Below, in pieces: positions 43,299 to 55,718 of a DNA stretch of 64,000 nt. The notes under the pieces were generated by a model. The model did not search any database. It had not been told where the DNA came from and saw only the letters and a list, made by a program, of their open reading frames with translations. The stretch comes from Dipteris shenzhenensis (Eukaryota > Polypodiophyta > Polypodiopsida > Gleicheniales): assembly GCA_047967505.1 (NCBI GenBank), contig CM106540.1; one strand, given 5' to 3'. A program made the position numbers and the translations under genes. Each line of letters opens with the position of its first letter. Position 1 is the first letter of the stretch.

Positions 43299-43318
43299 CG
43301 TTGGGGGAGGTCGATGTG

Positions 43319-44690
43319 CTATTGGTGGTGGACTGGATGGATATCCTGGTCCTTGTTGTCTGGGAAGGAAGCATCCTCCTCCAATTGATGCGGCTGTTCT
43401 GAGAAGACCACATCGCGACTTACTATTACCTTCTTGGTAACAAGGTTATAGAGATGATAACCCTTCGCCTCTTCACTGTAGCCCAAGAAAATACACTTCT
43501 GGCTCTTCCGTTCCCATTTGGTCCTGGTAGCATCAGGGACATGCACAAAACAGTCACATCCAAAAACTCTGAAATGAGCAACTGAAGGTTTATTACCAAA
43601 AAAGGCCTGTAGTGGAGTCATCCCATTCACAGCCTTCGTGTAGCTACAATTGAGAATGTAAATTGCTGTGTTACATGCTTCAGACCAGAAAGTCTTTGGC
43701 AAATCTTTCCCTTTAATCATACTCCAGCCCATTTCACAAATGATGCGCATCTTGCGCTCTGCTACTCCATTTTGCTATGATGTATGTGGCGGGGGTTTCT
43801 GCCTCTTGATCCTGTTACTTTTGCAGTAACTCTCAAATTCAGTCAATGTAAACTCTCCACCTCTATCTGATCTCAATTTCTTCACCTTCCTCCCGGATTC
43901 TTTCTCGACCATTACATGCCATTCCTTGAACCTACTAAAAGCCTCGTCTTTAGTCTTCAGGAAGTATATCCATATCCTTCTACTGTAGTCGTCGATCAGT
44001 GTCATGAAATAGTAGGAACCACCCAAAGCTTCTGTCTCCATCTTTCTGCAAAGGTCCATGTGAACGAGCTCTAGAGGAGCCTTTGCCCTACTGGCCTCTT
44101 TAGGAAAGGGATGCCGATGCTGCTTGCCCATCATGCAAGCTTCACATACATCGAGAAGATCTGAAATTTTTGGTAGGTCTGCAATCATTCCACTTTTATG
44201 CATCTCCTTCAAAGAACTAAGGTTTAGATGACCAAACCTCTCATGCCATAGCTTAGTGTTCTTCACATCGGCTCGAGCACTGAAAGCTGAGAGTTCATAA
44301 ATGTTGTTGTGCCGTGTACCTTTGCTAATGACCTTCCCTTGAAGATCCACAATTTGTGTGCCATTCTTATCGAAGTGAACTTTGAGGTCCCGATCCGTAA
44401 TCGCATAAATGGACAAAAAGTTCCTCTTGATATCTGGCACATAAAGAACATTAGACAACTGCTTTACAACTCCATCTGACTTGAGAGCAATCGTACCTTT
44501 TCCTTTTGCTAGACATTTTGCATCATTGCCAACTACTAACAAGATGTCATTCCCTACCGGTTGTAGAGAGGTATACCAATCCTTCCAACTGGTCATGTGG
44601 CGCGATGCACCACTGTCAATGATCCAAGGTTCATCCGCAGGTATATGAACTACTTCCGTGCAAATCTCCTCAATTGCTACGAACAGCTCT
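43319..44690 (-). pseudogene. E1 protease and integrase
   Basis: Protease WIIDSGASRHMTSWKDW. GAG-pre-integrase LWHERFGHLNLSSLKEMHKS and CEACMMGKQHRHPF. Integrase LELVHMDLCRKMETEALGGS, LRSDRGGEF and QNGVAERKMRIIC, so all three catalytic acidic residues are present. The C-terminal part is CIFLGYSEEAKGYHLYN. One stop at about 43772 interrupts between SDRGGEF and QNGVAER. Confidence 0.88.
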
Positions 44691-45538
44691 ACTGGTACTG
44701 CCTACGCATTGTTGCTGGACTCTTTCTTTACTCCGTTCTTCTCATCTGCAATCTTCTTTCGGCACTCATTCTGCTTGTGCCCTACCTTGTTGCAATAGAA
44801 GCACTTGGTCTTCTTCTTTCTCTTTTTATCATCAGAAGAAGATGGGTTACCAGAGTCCTTACCTTTCTTTGATCTGGTCCAAAAATTTGAATCTTCTCCG
44901 GTCCTCATCTTTTGATGCATCTCCTCCTCCAGAAGCATTGTGCTAAAATCCTCAAAGTTGAGGGACGGATTTCTATTCTGTGTATTTAGCGCCGTAACAA
45001 GACCGTCGTACTTTGGTGGGAGAATCCGTATGCACCTTCGCGCTAGATTCTCGCTAGTGATGGTGATGCCAATCGTAGTCATCTGATCGCGCTAATTCTT
45101 CACCTTGGTGATGAACTTCTCTGCCGCTTCAGGTTCAGACAATTTCTCGTTCGCGAGTTGAGTCTCCAGATTTTGAATCCGCGTCTGATTCGTGGTCTCG
45201 TATTGATTTTTCAAGACCATCCATGCCTCCTCTGCTATGGTGACATGTTGAATTAACGCCATGACAAAATCACTTACACTACAGACAATAGAACACAACG
45301 CATCTGCATTTCTTCTTGTCCACGCGAGAATCTCATCCGTAGTTGGTACTATCTATTGTCCTACATTGGCTGGATCCGGTCTCGTAATCAGCCTCACGTG
45401 CACCCCAGTAGTAGTATCCCAAAGCTCATATGCACTTAGGATGGTCTTCATCTTGAACTTCCAGAGTGGATAGTTAGAGCCATCCAACTTTTCGCTTTTG
45501 CCGAACGGTGGGATTTGTAGTCTTGCGGGCTGGGCCAT
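44691..45538 (-). pseudogene. E1 gag
   Basis: MAQPARLQIPPFGKSEKLDG and SNYPLWKFKMKTILSAYELW at 45538-45420, then AWMVLKNQYETTNQTRIQNL, FITKVKN and an intact CCHC knuckle CFYCNKVGHKQNEC (about 44810-44770). Two single-codon stops, at 45350 and 45089, interrupt an otherwise continuous frame; a third at about 44699 separates gag from protease. Confidence 0.85.
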
Positions 45539-45596
45539 CTCTCACAATTTGCTCGCAAATACAAACACACTACCAAATCTTCTTGCTAGAGTCCAA

Positions 45597-45608
45597 GCTC
45601 TGATACCA
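45597..45608 (-). other. Primer-binding site of E1
   Basis: TGGTATCAGAGC on the minus strand, exact match to the plant Met-tRNA primer site, adjacent to the LTR. Confidence 0.9.
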
Positions 45609-46336
45609 TGTAAGAAAATAATACAACATCTATGCTCAACAGATAACAGGATCTCGTACGCAAGAGAGAAAACCAGATAGTATGGAGAATCAAAAATTTG
45701 AATACTATAGAACTGATACAATAGATGGCGCTGCCTCCCAACCGTGTGCTCTTGTGAATTGTGAAAGAAGCTTCGATGGCAAGCTGGAAACAGTAGAGGA
45801 CGGAGGCTGGATGCTAAGGAATCAGGGTTGCTGTAGCTAGTGATGAAATGGGCTTCACGGGCTTGCTCTTATATAGCCACTAGTCGTAGTTGGTTAGGCT
45901 CAATTGGGTGACCGACCCAGCCCGCCCAAAATGGTCGACTGGGGGTTGGTCCCGAAATAGGCCATTGACCACATGATAGAATCGGTGTGCAAAATAGAGC
46001 AACAAACCTATGGTGACCGGCCATCCGGGATCATTGGAGGCTCCAAATGGGCCTCGCAACCTGAGAGTGGGCTACCTCGAGAAATGTTCCGTCTACCCTC
46101 AGTGCGGTCAATCATGAGATGCCTTCTCACACTTGCATGTAGCCTAGTTGGTGGTGTGCCAACTCTATCTGAAGCCATCCAGCCATCAGGCCACACATGG
46201 CCCCCATCTAGTGTCCAAACCAGGACCTACCAGATAACCAAGCTACTCAAATGCCTTCTCCTCATATGGGGGGCTTACAAGTAGAGTTAGCTAGTTCCCG
46301 CGTAGTTACACGAGAGTGGAGCATTGATATCCAACA
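45609..46336 (-). repeat. 5' LTR of E1 (728 bp)
   Basis: Differs from the other E1 LTR by scattered substitutions and small indels, so the insertion is old. Promoter-like TATATAAG (minus) at about 45873. Confidence 0.9.
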
Positions 46337-47370
46337 CAAGTTTAACCTTAAAAATATTCTTGATCTAAATAAACTTTGGAGTATTGTCAATGGTGCAATT
46401 ACATGACCTACAAACAGTTGATGCCAATGATTAAGACTCAATGGGATAAAAAGCTGAACAAGCTTTGTACATGATCAGGGTGGATGTAAAACTTGAAGTT
46501 ATACCAATCATTTGGGGAAAAAATAACCCAATTGAAGGATGCAATGCCATTGAAGATAGATTTTCTACCAAAAACATGTCAAGAGTTTTCTTGCTTGAAA
46601 ATAAATTGAGCACCGTGAACAAGGTCCAGATTATCTGCTAAGATTAAAGGATTTAGTAGAAAAATTGGATGTAGTTGATCACAAAGTTGCAAGTTTCCTT
46701 AGATGGATTAGGCAAAGAATATGAACAATTTGTAATTGCAATGACCACAAGCAAAAACCCCCAAACTTTAAGATGATGACCAGTATGCTAATTCAAAACT
46801 AGGAAGAGGAGGATGATAGATAGAGGCCATAGTACTTAGAGAGGAAAAGTCTAATATCATGCTCAAACAAGCATCAAAAACTATAGTCAACCATCAATCT
46901 CTAATAGAACTCCAAAACACTCAAATAGTCATTAGTATTTCAATCAAGAATTTTTAAATCAGTAGAACGGATAAGGAATGCCTAGAAATTCATGGAACAA
47001 TCATGGAAGAGGTAATGCAAGAAGATAACTTTAGCAACTTAAACATTAATGCCAACACACCAAGCCAACACACCAAAAAGGTCAAGAAATTGTAACTATT
47101 ATGGAGTTCCTAGACTTTGGGAATCAGAATTCCATTAAAAAAAATAAGATTAGTCTCGTGGACATAGAAGGAAAGTATGCCCAACATGATGATCAACATG
47201 AGCAAATCCTTAATGTGTTTTTATTTCCATTCAAGGAAATTGTGACCCTAATCAATGTAAACCACTAAAATGGTTGGCAAACTGAAATATAATAGCATAC
47301 ATGATAAGCCATGAAGAACAACTTTTAAACCTTGAGAAAAAGATAGGAATGAGAAGAACATGTGTTCTAT
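46337..47370 (+). pseudogene. Inverted-pair arm F1, main segment with decayed copia-like gag
   Basis: Reverse complement of 57193-57615 plus 52556-53154. Frames include FNLKNILDLNKLWSIVNGAI (completing the gag start in 40700-40783), NYYG- and LWESEF-like knuckle remnants near 47095, and CNCNDHKQKPPNFK. Together with F2 (KLDDKSFGSCKFKMQNMLDL) this resembles the N-terminal region of a copia gag (KLDGxNFxxWKFKMxxxL). Too many stops to be functional. Confidence 0.55.
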
Positions 47371-47617
47371 CTCGGGGGGGTCACTATGTATAAACCCTCT
47401 ATATCACATGCGTTCAAGGCCTATATTTAAAGTCCCTTATCTGTAAAAAATTTCATTAATAAAATGTACCCCTTTTCTATACAAATCTGTAAATTTTTTC
47501 CAAAACTATTTAAAATAGTCCCTTATGTATATTTATTTCTGTAAATTTTAGAAATTAAAAAAATCCTTCTGTTGAACTCACGTGATAGGGTTACATATAA
47601 TGAGTGACCCCCCCGAG
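47371..47617. mobile_element. 247-bp MITE with 15-bp terminal inverted repeats
   Basis: Ends CTCGGGGGGGTCACT and AGTGACCCCCCCGAG are exact reverse complements; imperfect pairing continues about 35 bp further in. The flanking duplication TGTTCTAT occurs at 47363-47370 and 47618-47625. F2 carries the corresponding empty site (about 52556-52567). AT-rich, no coding capacity. An 8-bp duplication suggests a hAT-type transposase source; a 9-bp Mutator-type reading is possible because of a shared G. Confidence 0.85.
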
Positions 47618-47978
47618 TGTTCTATGAGCAAATGGACATACATTAAAGTGTGAAATAATATGCTATTAAATAAGTAGTAATAATAATATGCTACTAAATG
47701 ATTAATAAAGTCTGAAATAGTGTATAGAGGAGGAGGAGGAGGAGGGGGAGGGGAAGGCCTACTTCATGATGTTGATCTTGAGGGAAGGTGTAAAGGATTA
47801 ATCTCAAGTAGATCATGTTTATAATGTGAATAAGCACTAACCCATAAGAGTTCTAGAAAGGAAAAATGGATTGGAAACCATACCCCAAACCTTTAACAGG
47901 TTTGTATGTATTCATCCTTTATAGCTAATTTAGTTTTTGTTTGTCATTTGTTAGTTCTCTATAACTTCCCTCTTTTGT

Positions 47979-47980
<2 letters not shown>
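47618..47980. other. End of arm F1, then no gene
   Basis: Homology to F2 fades near 47650. A GGAGGAGGAGG run at 47730-47750. Nothing else recognised. Confidence 0.5.

Positions 47981-48076
<96 letters not shown>
47981..48076 (+). repeat. (TC)n-(AC)n microsatellite
   Basis: About 80 bp of uninterrupted TC followed by (AC)8. Confidence 0.95.
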
Positions 48077-48077
<1 letters not shown>

Positions 48078-49643
48078 GAGGCCATGATGATGAAGTGTAG
48101 ACAATCACGAAATGATTTTTGGGGCATTTTTTAGACCATGTTGCAATGCGTTGGTGGGTGAGATTTCCAATTTGGGGCAGGCAGGCGAGCTCTCTCACCT
48201 AGTTTTTATCTAGTGTATTGATTTCCACACGATCAAATGTGACCTATTAGAACTTGTTGGCATAATCATTCTAACCATCATGTAGAGCTCGACATGTGGC
48301 ACTCTAGGCCTTTACTCCATGGGCATACAACAATGTGAAGATCTAAACACGTGCCACTCTATGCCTTTACTCCACGAGCCCTTTGACTCATGGGCATATA
48401 GCCACATTGAACACAGTGTATAGCTTGAGGTGCACCATTCCACGCCTTTCCTAGAGAGGAAGAGTGGAATACATACCTTTACTAGAGTGCAATATAGTAT
48501 ATGACACATGGCAATCCACAAAATAGTGGGCCGCCGCAATGGTTCTTATGTACCACCACCGATCTAGCTTATAGTTCTACAACCACTGCACTTATTCAAC
48601 AAGAGAGCTACTTTCACATTTTGAAGTCTATTTGAAACTAGTGCAGTCTCAAGAGCTTTTGCTATAGCTATATTGGTGCAAAGACATAAATCAACCATTT
48701 TATCTTGTTATGTACCAAGCTTCCGTTGAAAAATCATTGTCCAAAGCAAGAATTTATGTGCCTCGTTGCACAAAACAAAAATAATAAAGCTGAATATTTC
48801 CTTGAGGGCCCCAACCTACAAACCAGCATTGTAGATATAAGGCAAAATTTAATTTCTTATCCCAATCAAAGCATTTGGGTTCCACTACCTGTGTGAGAAT
48901 TTTTTATTGGTGGACTCTGCTTGTCCATTATTTATTCTTTTTTTATGTAATACAATGAATCCTAATTGTTCTTGGATGAATTCATTGATGAAATGCATGC
49001 CTCTATGAAAGACTATTTCTAAGGGGAATCCATACCTTGTGATGAATTTTTCACAAAGAAACTTGAGGAATCTGTTTGCATACTATGTTTTCCTCTACCC
49101 ATTTGTTACAGAATTGTTCTAGCTTTTAGTAAGCATGCAATTGTTTCGGATGATCTTGCTCTTAGTGGGTAGGTCATGTTTTGGTGCTCAGGTTATGTGT
49201 GGCTCAAGTTTCTTCATGATTAATGAGATTGTCTCTGCTCATATTTGAATTTGTTGTTTGCTCCCCCATTCTCTTAGGGGGGATTGTTGGCTCTCCCATT
49301 CACTCTTAGGGGGGAATGTTGGGTCAATTCCACTCTTGGGGGGTTTTTTCCCTATATGAAAGGATTCGAAGGGTGGAAAACCCTCAATCGGATTGGTGGC
49401 TTGACATTGAAATTGCACTTTAATTGGGTCTTGTATGTGAAGGCTTGGTACACATGATTGGATTTTTAATGAACAAAGAAGAAATGAAATTGGGGGACCC
49501 ACGAAGCTCCTTCTATCATATTCCCTCTTTAACAACTTTCTATAGCTCATTGAATTTTTTATATCTGTATGATTGATCCATTTTGTACACAAAATGATCA
49601 AGGAACGATTATGTAAAATTTGGACTATAATCAAGGAATGACT
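48077..49643. other. No gene recognised
   Basis: A diverged internal repeat of GTGGCACTCTA.GCCTTTACTCCA.G lies at 48296 and 48350. CTCTTAGGGGGGATTGTTGG / CTCTTAGGGGGGAATGTTGG at 49270-49322 looks like a duplicated polypurine-tract/LTR start (GGGGGG then TTG/TGTTGG), but no partner LTR or pol was found. Confidence 0.4.
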
Positions 49644-49990
49644 ATGTACAAAAACTTTTTAAATATGTAGAATTTTGACACTATAACATGAGAAATGGCC
49701 AATCATTTCGACTACAAACATGACCATGTTTGGAGTCATATTGACCAAGTTACAGCCAAAATAATACTAGTTGTCCAACCTCCCTAAGCACGGCCAGGGG
49801 TTGCACTAGCACAGCCCCTCAAGTGCTTTTGCTTGGGGGGCTTGGATAGCCAATCTTATTTGGCCATAACTTGGTCAATATGGCTCCAAATATGGTCATG
49901 TTTGTAGTCAAAACGATTGGTGTGATATTAAAAAAGCCATTTCTTGTGTTAGAGTATCAAAATTTTACATAATTAAAAAATTTTGGTTTA
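49644..49990. mobile_element. Foldback (long inverted repeat) element
   Basis: The left arm (about 49644-49780) and right arm (about 49850-49990) are inverted copies sharing GACTACAAACATGACCAT, ATATTGACCAAGTTA and AAATGG blocks. The right arm has ~16 extra bases near 49920-49935. The G/C-rich centre (49781-49840) folds again via CCTCAAG / CTTGGGG. No coding. Possibly a non-autonomous DNA transposon; target duplications were not resolved. Confidence 0.7.
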
Positions 49991-52539
49991 ACTTTTCTAT
50001 TGAACACTTCCAATTGGCAGTTTTTAACTAGAACTAGGAGGCCTTGTTGGCATAAAGGCTAGCTTCTTGTCCATACAGACCTCAAAAAGAGTATCTTATA
50101 ATTGTCTTGTGAAATGGTGTATAGAGCCCAAAGAGCTAGGTGGGGCTAGGACACCTTGTCATCATAAAGGCTTTCATCGGCCTTAAGAGACCCAAATAGT
50201 ATCTTCATGATTTTCTTATGACATGGTTTGAGGATTACATATATTGTCATCAACACTTTTGATTAAAGAAACATGAAAGGTCTTCAACATTAGGATCCAT
50301 TACATTATTGGTGTGCATGCCTTGGTTGTAGTGCTTGTGTGGAATGCAAGTTTGTAATGCTTGCCTTCAAATACGTGATGCTTTTATGCATGACCAAAAA
50401 CATGCTTTGAAGCCATGCTTCTAATCATTGCATTAGTTTGAAGATCAGTTATTTGAAGGTTTTTTAAGAATGAAATTTTGAAATGATTAACTTCAAATAA
50501 AAAATGCACCCTTCCATTCACTGCATTACTTTGAAGATGTGCATGCTTTTGATCAATCAAATATAAGTCAAGGCACCTATAGTAATTGATAGGTTATAGA
50601 GACTAATTTTGATAACTAGCAGTTTATTGGAATTTATGGAGATCATTCTATGGAGTGACATAATCATCAAATAATGGCACAAAAAGGCAATGAAAAATGA
50701 GATATCTTAAAAGTGACTATGTGATGTGGCATAATGTGTGCCCATGTGCAACTCTTAGGGGTGTGCCTGCAGAGCATTGTGCATGTGTGGTATTGTATGA
50801 TGATGTGGGACTGTACTGTCTATTCATGTGATATAGGAGGGAATGTGCTTGTAGTAGAGAGATATGTGCATATGAGACAATGCTTCCATCACATGTTGAT
50901 GTGGCATGATGCATGGCATGCTGGAAAAATCAAGCTCAAAATGTGCAGAGATTGGTGACTTGCTGAACCAAAGGTCTCACATTTACATCACTAGAATAGT
51001 TGCTGGACATAATGATCCGTATATCACTAGTTATCCTCTATCGGTGGGTGATAGCTAGCATAATTAGTCTATACTGGGTACAGATATAGCACCAACTTAT
51101 CTACTTGGCTCTTGTTCACATTATGGTGCCCCTCTATACTTTATACAAACTTTAATCTCATTTGTAAGGTTAAAAAGTTGGAGAGAAGAAGTAGAAGCAG
51201 CCAAAAAACGTTTTTGGCCTCGACTCCCATTATGATTGCAATCATTTGGTCAATTGTTGCTATGTGTGTGTAGAGAGAGAGAGAGGCTTGGTTGCAAGTA
51301 CACATTCTCCCATATTTTTGGCCTTCCCTTGTAAGGGTAGAACTAAGTGAAGGTGCTAGTCCTTGGATAATGAAAATTAATTATGGGTATTTTAGTGCCT
51401 TAGCATTCATGAAAAACTAATTTGGGGTGTTGAATGAATGCTCACAATAAAAGGCCACAATATCACTGGCCAGTGTAGGACTCACTTACATGGCTTAGGC
51501 TTCTCACAGCTATGCAACTTCACACATTCACTCACTTGTAACTTCCCCAGATACTTGGTTGATGTATTCCTAGATGAGCTTCAAGAATCTAAAATCTAAT
51601 CTTTGGGAGCTCAAGATTGCACATATTGTCAATATTTCGAACAAGATCTGCACACAGATAGAAGAGAATGTCCTCTAGGCTACCTTCAAGCCTACACAGC
51701 CTTATCTCATAGAGTGTGTGTTTATTTTTTTTGAGATTTGATTGCATGCTTTTTCCTGTTTTTGCGAGCTTTTCTTGGGCTGAGCTTTGGGGGACTTGAT
51801 TTTTTTATCATTTTTTAGAACATTATATAACAAAACCCTTGGGGGACTTGACATGATATAAGACTCACACATATTGAGCAACACTAATAACACAACCCTT
51901 GATCTGCGATCACTTGAGAAGTAAGGCTAGTTGGCAAGGTTCTAGGACATGGATTTAGAGGAGTGTGAGAGCTCAAGATAAGAGGGTAAGGGTTTCACAT
52001 GATCGATACTTGTGTGGTTGCATATTCAGAGTATTCTAAACACGCATTAATCTTTGAAGCAATGTAATGATTGAAAGCATTAATGACACTTTGGCATCAC
52101 ATGGAATGCACAAAATTTTCCATATGAAATGGCAAAAAGAGAAAAGCAAGAAGACCTTGCGTTGGTACTATTAGTCCATGGAAAAAGACAACTCACATGC
52201 TTGAAAGTATCCAAATGTTTGAAAAAGCCTTTAGCAATAAAAGTCAGAAATTTGACTAGCTCGACAATCAAGTGTCAATAGTCATCCAACTATAAGAAAA
52301 TCTTAGAACAAGGACCATACAACCTTATAGAACTTGACAAAAATAAAAGTAGTCAACATCAAAGTGTTCCGATGACATCATCAAGCATAATTGGCACATG
52401 CCAAACAAAAAGTGACAATCACGTGACCTATACTAACAACAAATTCTAAGCTAGGTTTGGTACATGCAAAATAAATATGGTAAGCTTTTTTTACCTAAAA
52501 GACTCTAAATTGGCACTAAACCTGATGCTTGCACCTTGT
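49991..52539. other. No gene recognised
   Basis: A diverged ~113-bp direct repeat (50040-50120 with 50152-50235; CATAAAGGCT and AGAGTATCTT/ATAGTATCTT blocks). CTTGGGGGACTTGA occurs at 51786-51799 in part and 51838-51851. Otherwise AT-rich without domain-bearing frames. Confidence 0.5.
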
Positions 52540-53154
52540 ATGGATGTCCATTTTCTATGAAAACACGTTCTTTTCAATTCTAACTCTATTTCAAGGTTTA
52601 AAAACCGTTCTTCATGGCTTATCATGCATGCTATTATATACTTGAATCTACCAACCATTCTATTGATGATTAGGGTCACAATTTCCTTGAATGGGAAGAA
52701 AAACACCATAAGGATTTACTCATGTTGATCATCATGTTGGGCATAGTTCCTGACTATTTTCACCTATGTCCATGAGACTATCCTCATTGCTTTATATGGA
52801 ATTCTCATTCCCAAAGTCCAAAGACTCCATAATAGTTACAATTTCTTGACCTTTTTGGTGTGCTGGCATTAATGTTCATGTTGATAAAGTTATTGTTGTA
52901 TTTTCTTCTAGCACTGCCTCTTCCATGATTGTTCCATGCATTTCTAGTCATACCTTATCCGTTCTATTGATTACCAAATTCTTGATTGAAATGCTAATGA
53001 TTATTTGAGTGTTGTGGACTTCTATTAGAGATTGATGGTTGACCATAGTTTTTAGTGCCTCTCTGAGCATGAAATTGCAATTTTCCTCTCTAGGGACCAT
53101 GGGCTCTATCTATCATCTTCCTTTGCCTAGTCCTACATTATTATATTTGTCAAC
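52540..53154 (-). pseudogene. Inverted-pair arm F2, distal segment (decayed gag)
   Basis: Minus-strand counterpart of about 46775-47370 and 47618-47650. A 72-codon open piece (52491-52709; FPFKEIVTLIINRMVGRFKY) has matching but broken sequence in F1. It lacks the MITE. Confidence 0.6.
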
Positions 53155-53883
53155 TGTAAGAAAATAATACAACGTCTGTGCTCAACAAATAACAGGATCT
53201 CTTACACAAGAGAGAAAACAAGATAGTATGGAGAATCAAAAATTTGATCACTGTAGAACTGATATAATAGATGGCGCTGCCTCCCAACTGTGTGCTCCTG
53301 TGAAAGAAGCTTCGATGGCATGCTAGAAACAGTAGAAGACGGAGGCTGAATGCTAAGGAATAAGGGTTGTTGTAGCCAGTGATGAAATGGGCTTCACGGG
53401 CTCTTATATAGCCACCAATCGTAGTCGGTTAGACTCAATTCGGTGGCCGACCCAGTCCGCCCAAAACAGTCGACTGGGAGTCGGTCCCGAAATAGGCCAC
53501 CGACCATACAATAGAACCAGTGCACAAAACAGAGCAACTGACCTATGGTTGCCATTCGGCCCACAGCCATCTGGGCTCATCTGAGGCTCCAAACGGGCCC
53601 CACAACTCGAGAGTGGGCTGCCCCGGCAAATGCTCCGTCTACCCTTAGTGCGGTCAGTCAAGGGATGCCTTCCCGCACTTGCATGTAGCCTAGTTGGCAT
53701 GGTACCAACTCTATCTAAAGCCATCCAGCCATCAGGCCACACATGGCCCCCATCTAGTGTCCAAACCAGCACCTACCGGATAACTGAGCTACTCAAATGC
53801 CTTCTCCTCATATGGGGGGGCTTACAAGTAGAGTTAGCTGGTTCCCGCATAGTTATATGAGAGTGGAGCATTGATATCTAACA
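53155..53883 (-). repeat. 3' LTR of E2 (729 bp)
   Basis: Same family as the E1 LTRs. A short deletion removes part of the CGGGCTTGCTC segment near 53400. Confidence 0.9.
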
Positions 53884-53913
53884 CCCCCCCTCAATGTCCA
53901 CTGGCAAGTGAAC

Positions 53914-54900
53914 TTAATTTTTCGGCCCAATGCCAAGTCGATGAAGATGCCTCTCCAGCAAGTCTCTTCCAAGAGCCTTCGTGAAGATGTCCGCATCATT
54001 CTCGGTAGTCGGACAATACACTAAGTCGACCTCTCCATCCATGATCAGCTCATGTACAAAGTGATATTGAATCTCAATGTTTTTTGTGCGAGCGTGGAAC
54101 ACCGGGTTCTTTGCAATCGCCATGCAACTCTGATTGTCACATGATAACTACGTAGGCTTGTTCTGCACTGCACCCATGTCCCCCAAAATCCTCCTCAACC
54201 ACACTGCTGCGCAAGAAGCAAAGCATGCAGATTTGTACTCTGCCTCGGTAGAAGAAAGAGCAACTGTGGGTTGCTTCTTGCTGACCCATGACACAACTCC
54301 AGATCCAAGTGAGAAACAGTACTCTGTCACTGATCTCCTGCTGTCCACGTCTCCTGCCCAATTCGAGTCATAGAATTCGGTCAAGATGTTGCCCTTGGTA
54401 TAGGTGATGCCATAATCAAGTCTGCCTTTGATGTATTTCAACACCCGCATCCCTGCCCTCTAATCGTTCTCCCGGAGCTTATTGGAAAACCTTCTAAGTG
54501 CACCAGTCGCAAAGCTAATGTCCGGCCGTGTGTTGCACAGGTAAATCAAGCTGCCCACAAGCCTTCTGTACTTCGCTTCATCCACCAGTGGTGATAAATC
54601 CTCGTTTGAGAGCTTTGAATCAACCTCCATAGGGGTAACAACTGTCTTGCACTCAGCCATGCCAAATGCCTTCAATATCTCTCCAGCATACTTCAGTTAT
54701 GAAATGAATATCTGTCTCGGCTCCTGCCAAACTTCAACGCCCAAACAAAAATGCATCAGTCTGAGGTCTGTCATTTCAAACTCTCTTCCTAGCAAATGCT
54801 TCGTCTACGAGATCTTCTCTTCATGGTTCCCTGTTACGACAAGGTCGTCCACATAAAGGACCACAATCATACACCTGCCTCCTTCTCTGAAGATATGCAG
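53914..54900 (-). pseudogene. E2 RNase H and end of RT
   Basis: RT catalytic VVLYVDDLVVTG is intact (about 54875-54840), followed by AECKTVVTPMEVDSKLSNED, GSLIYLCNTRPDISFATGAL, EFYDSNWAGDVDSRRSVTEY and VALSSTEAEYKSACFA. A few stops (54458, 54133) break the frame. Confidence 0.85.
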
Positions 54901-54907
54901 ATTTGCA

Positions 54908-55665
54908 TCAGATGGGCTCCTCTTGAACCCATTTTACAAAAAAGTAGGCATCAATTTGCTGGTACCACGCTCGTGGGGCCTGTTTCAGCCCGTAAAGTGC
55001 CTTCTTCAGTTTACAGACCTTACCTTCTAAACCGGGGATTTCAAAACCTGGTGGTTGTTCCACGTATACCTCCTCCTTAAGATCTCCATTCAGAAAGGTA
55101 GATTTTACATCCATGTGAAACAGGGCCAACTTCCCTGGGTAGCTTAAGCCAAAACATTGCGAATTGTGGTTAGTCGAGCCGTGGGAGCAAAAGTATCTTG
55201 ATAATCAAAACCATGTACCTGTGAGAATTCTTTTGCCACGAGTAGAGCCTTGTACTTATTCAACGTGCCGTCGGACTTGTACTTGGTCTTGTACACCCAC
55301 TTGGTGCCGATTACCTTGCGTTTTGGTGGTTGATCCACAAGGTCCCAAGTGTTGTTCTTCATTATGGAGCCATACTCCGCCGACTGCATAGCCTCCATCC
55401 ACCTATCATCGCCCTGTGCCTCTTCAAGAGACTTGGGTTCATAAGCACGGATCACCTCTATCATCAAAGCGTAATTGATTAAGTGTTCCTGCGCCCTTCT
55501 TTGCTTCTCTAATCTCTTGGACCAGCGGTGTTCGGATGGTTCCTCCTCATTGGCTGGAGGTTCTCTGCCATCTAAAAGCTGCTTTACCCACTTTGGGAAT
55601 GGCCATTGCCATTGTGGTTCTACAGGCTCTTCTTCATCTTCTTTATCTTGAATCCTCCCAAGCAC
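54908..55665 (-). pseudogene. E2 reverse transcriptase N-terminal and central part
   Basis: A 173-codon open stretch from GRIQDKEDEEEPVEPQWQWP to [14 protein letters not shown], then after a shift [20 protein letters not shown] and [20 protein letters not shown]. It shares with E1 the frame change at the integrase-RT linker. Confidence 0.85.
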
Positions 55666-55718
55666 CGTTGGGGGAGGTCGATGTGCTATTGGTGGTGGAC
55701 TGGATGGATATCCTGGTC

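Larger units (their letters stand above)
40784..46336 (-). mobile_element. Ty1/copia element E1 (5,553 bp)
   Basis: LTRs at 40784-41514 and 45609-46336 in minus orientation. The primer site complement is at 45597-45608 and the polypurine complement CCCCCCTCAA at 41516-41525. The target GCAAG (40779-40783) recurs as CAAG (46337-46340) with its first base lost; the uninterrupted site CTTGC is preserved in F2 at 57615-57619. A single gag-pol reading frame is recognisable end to end with about eight lesions. The closest relative in the window is E2. Confidence 0.9.

Noticed and set aside
42800-43402. Plus-strand open frames opposite E1 RT/integrase (also 55164-55769 in E2)
   Set aside because: Antisense shadows of well-supported pol genes; their similarity between E1 and E2 just reflects family identity.
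47906-48100. Open frame of repeated Ser-Leu then Thr-His
   Set aside because: Translation of the (TC)n-(AC)n microsatellite.
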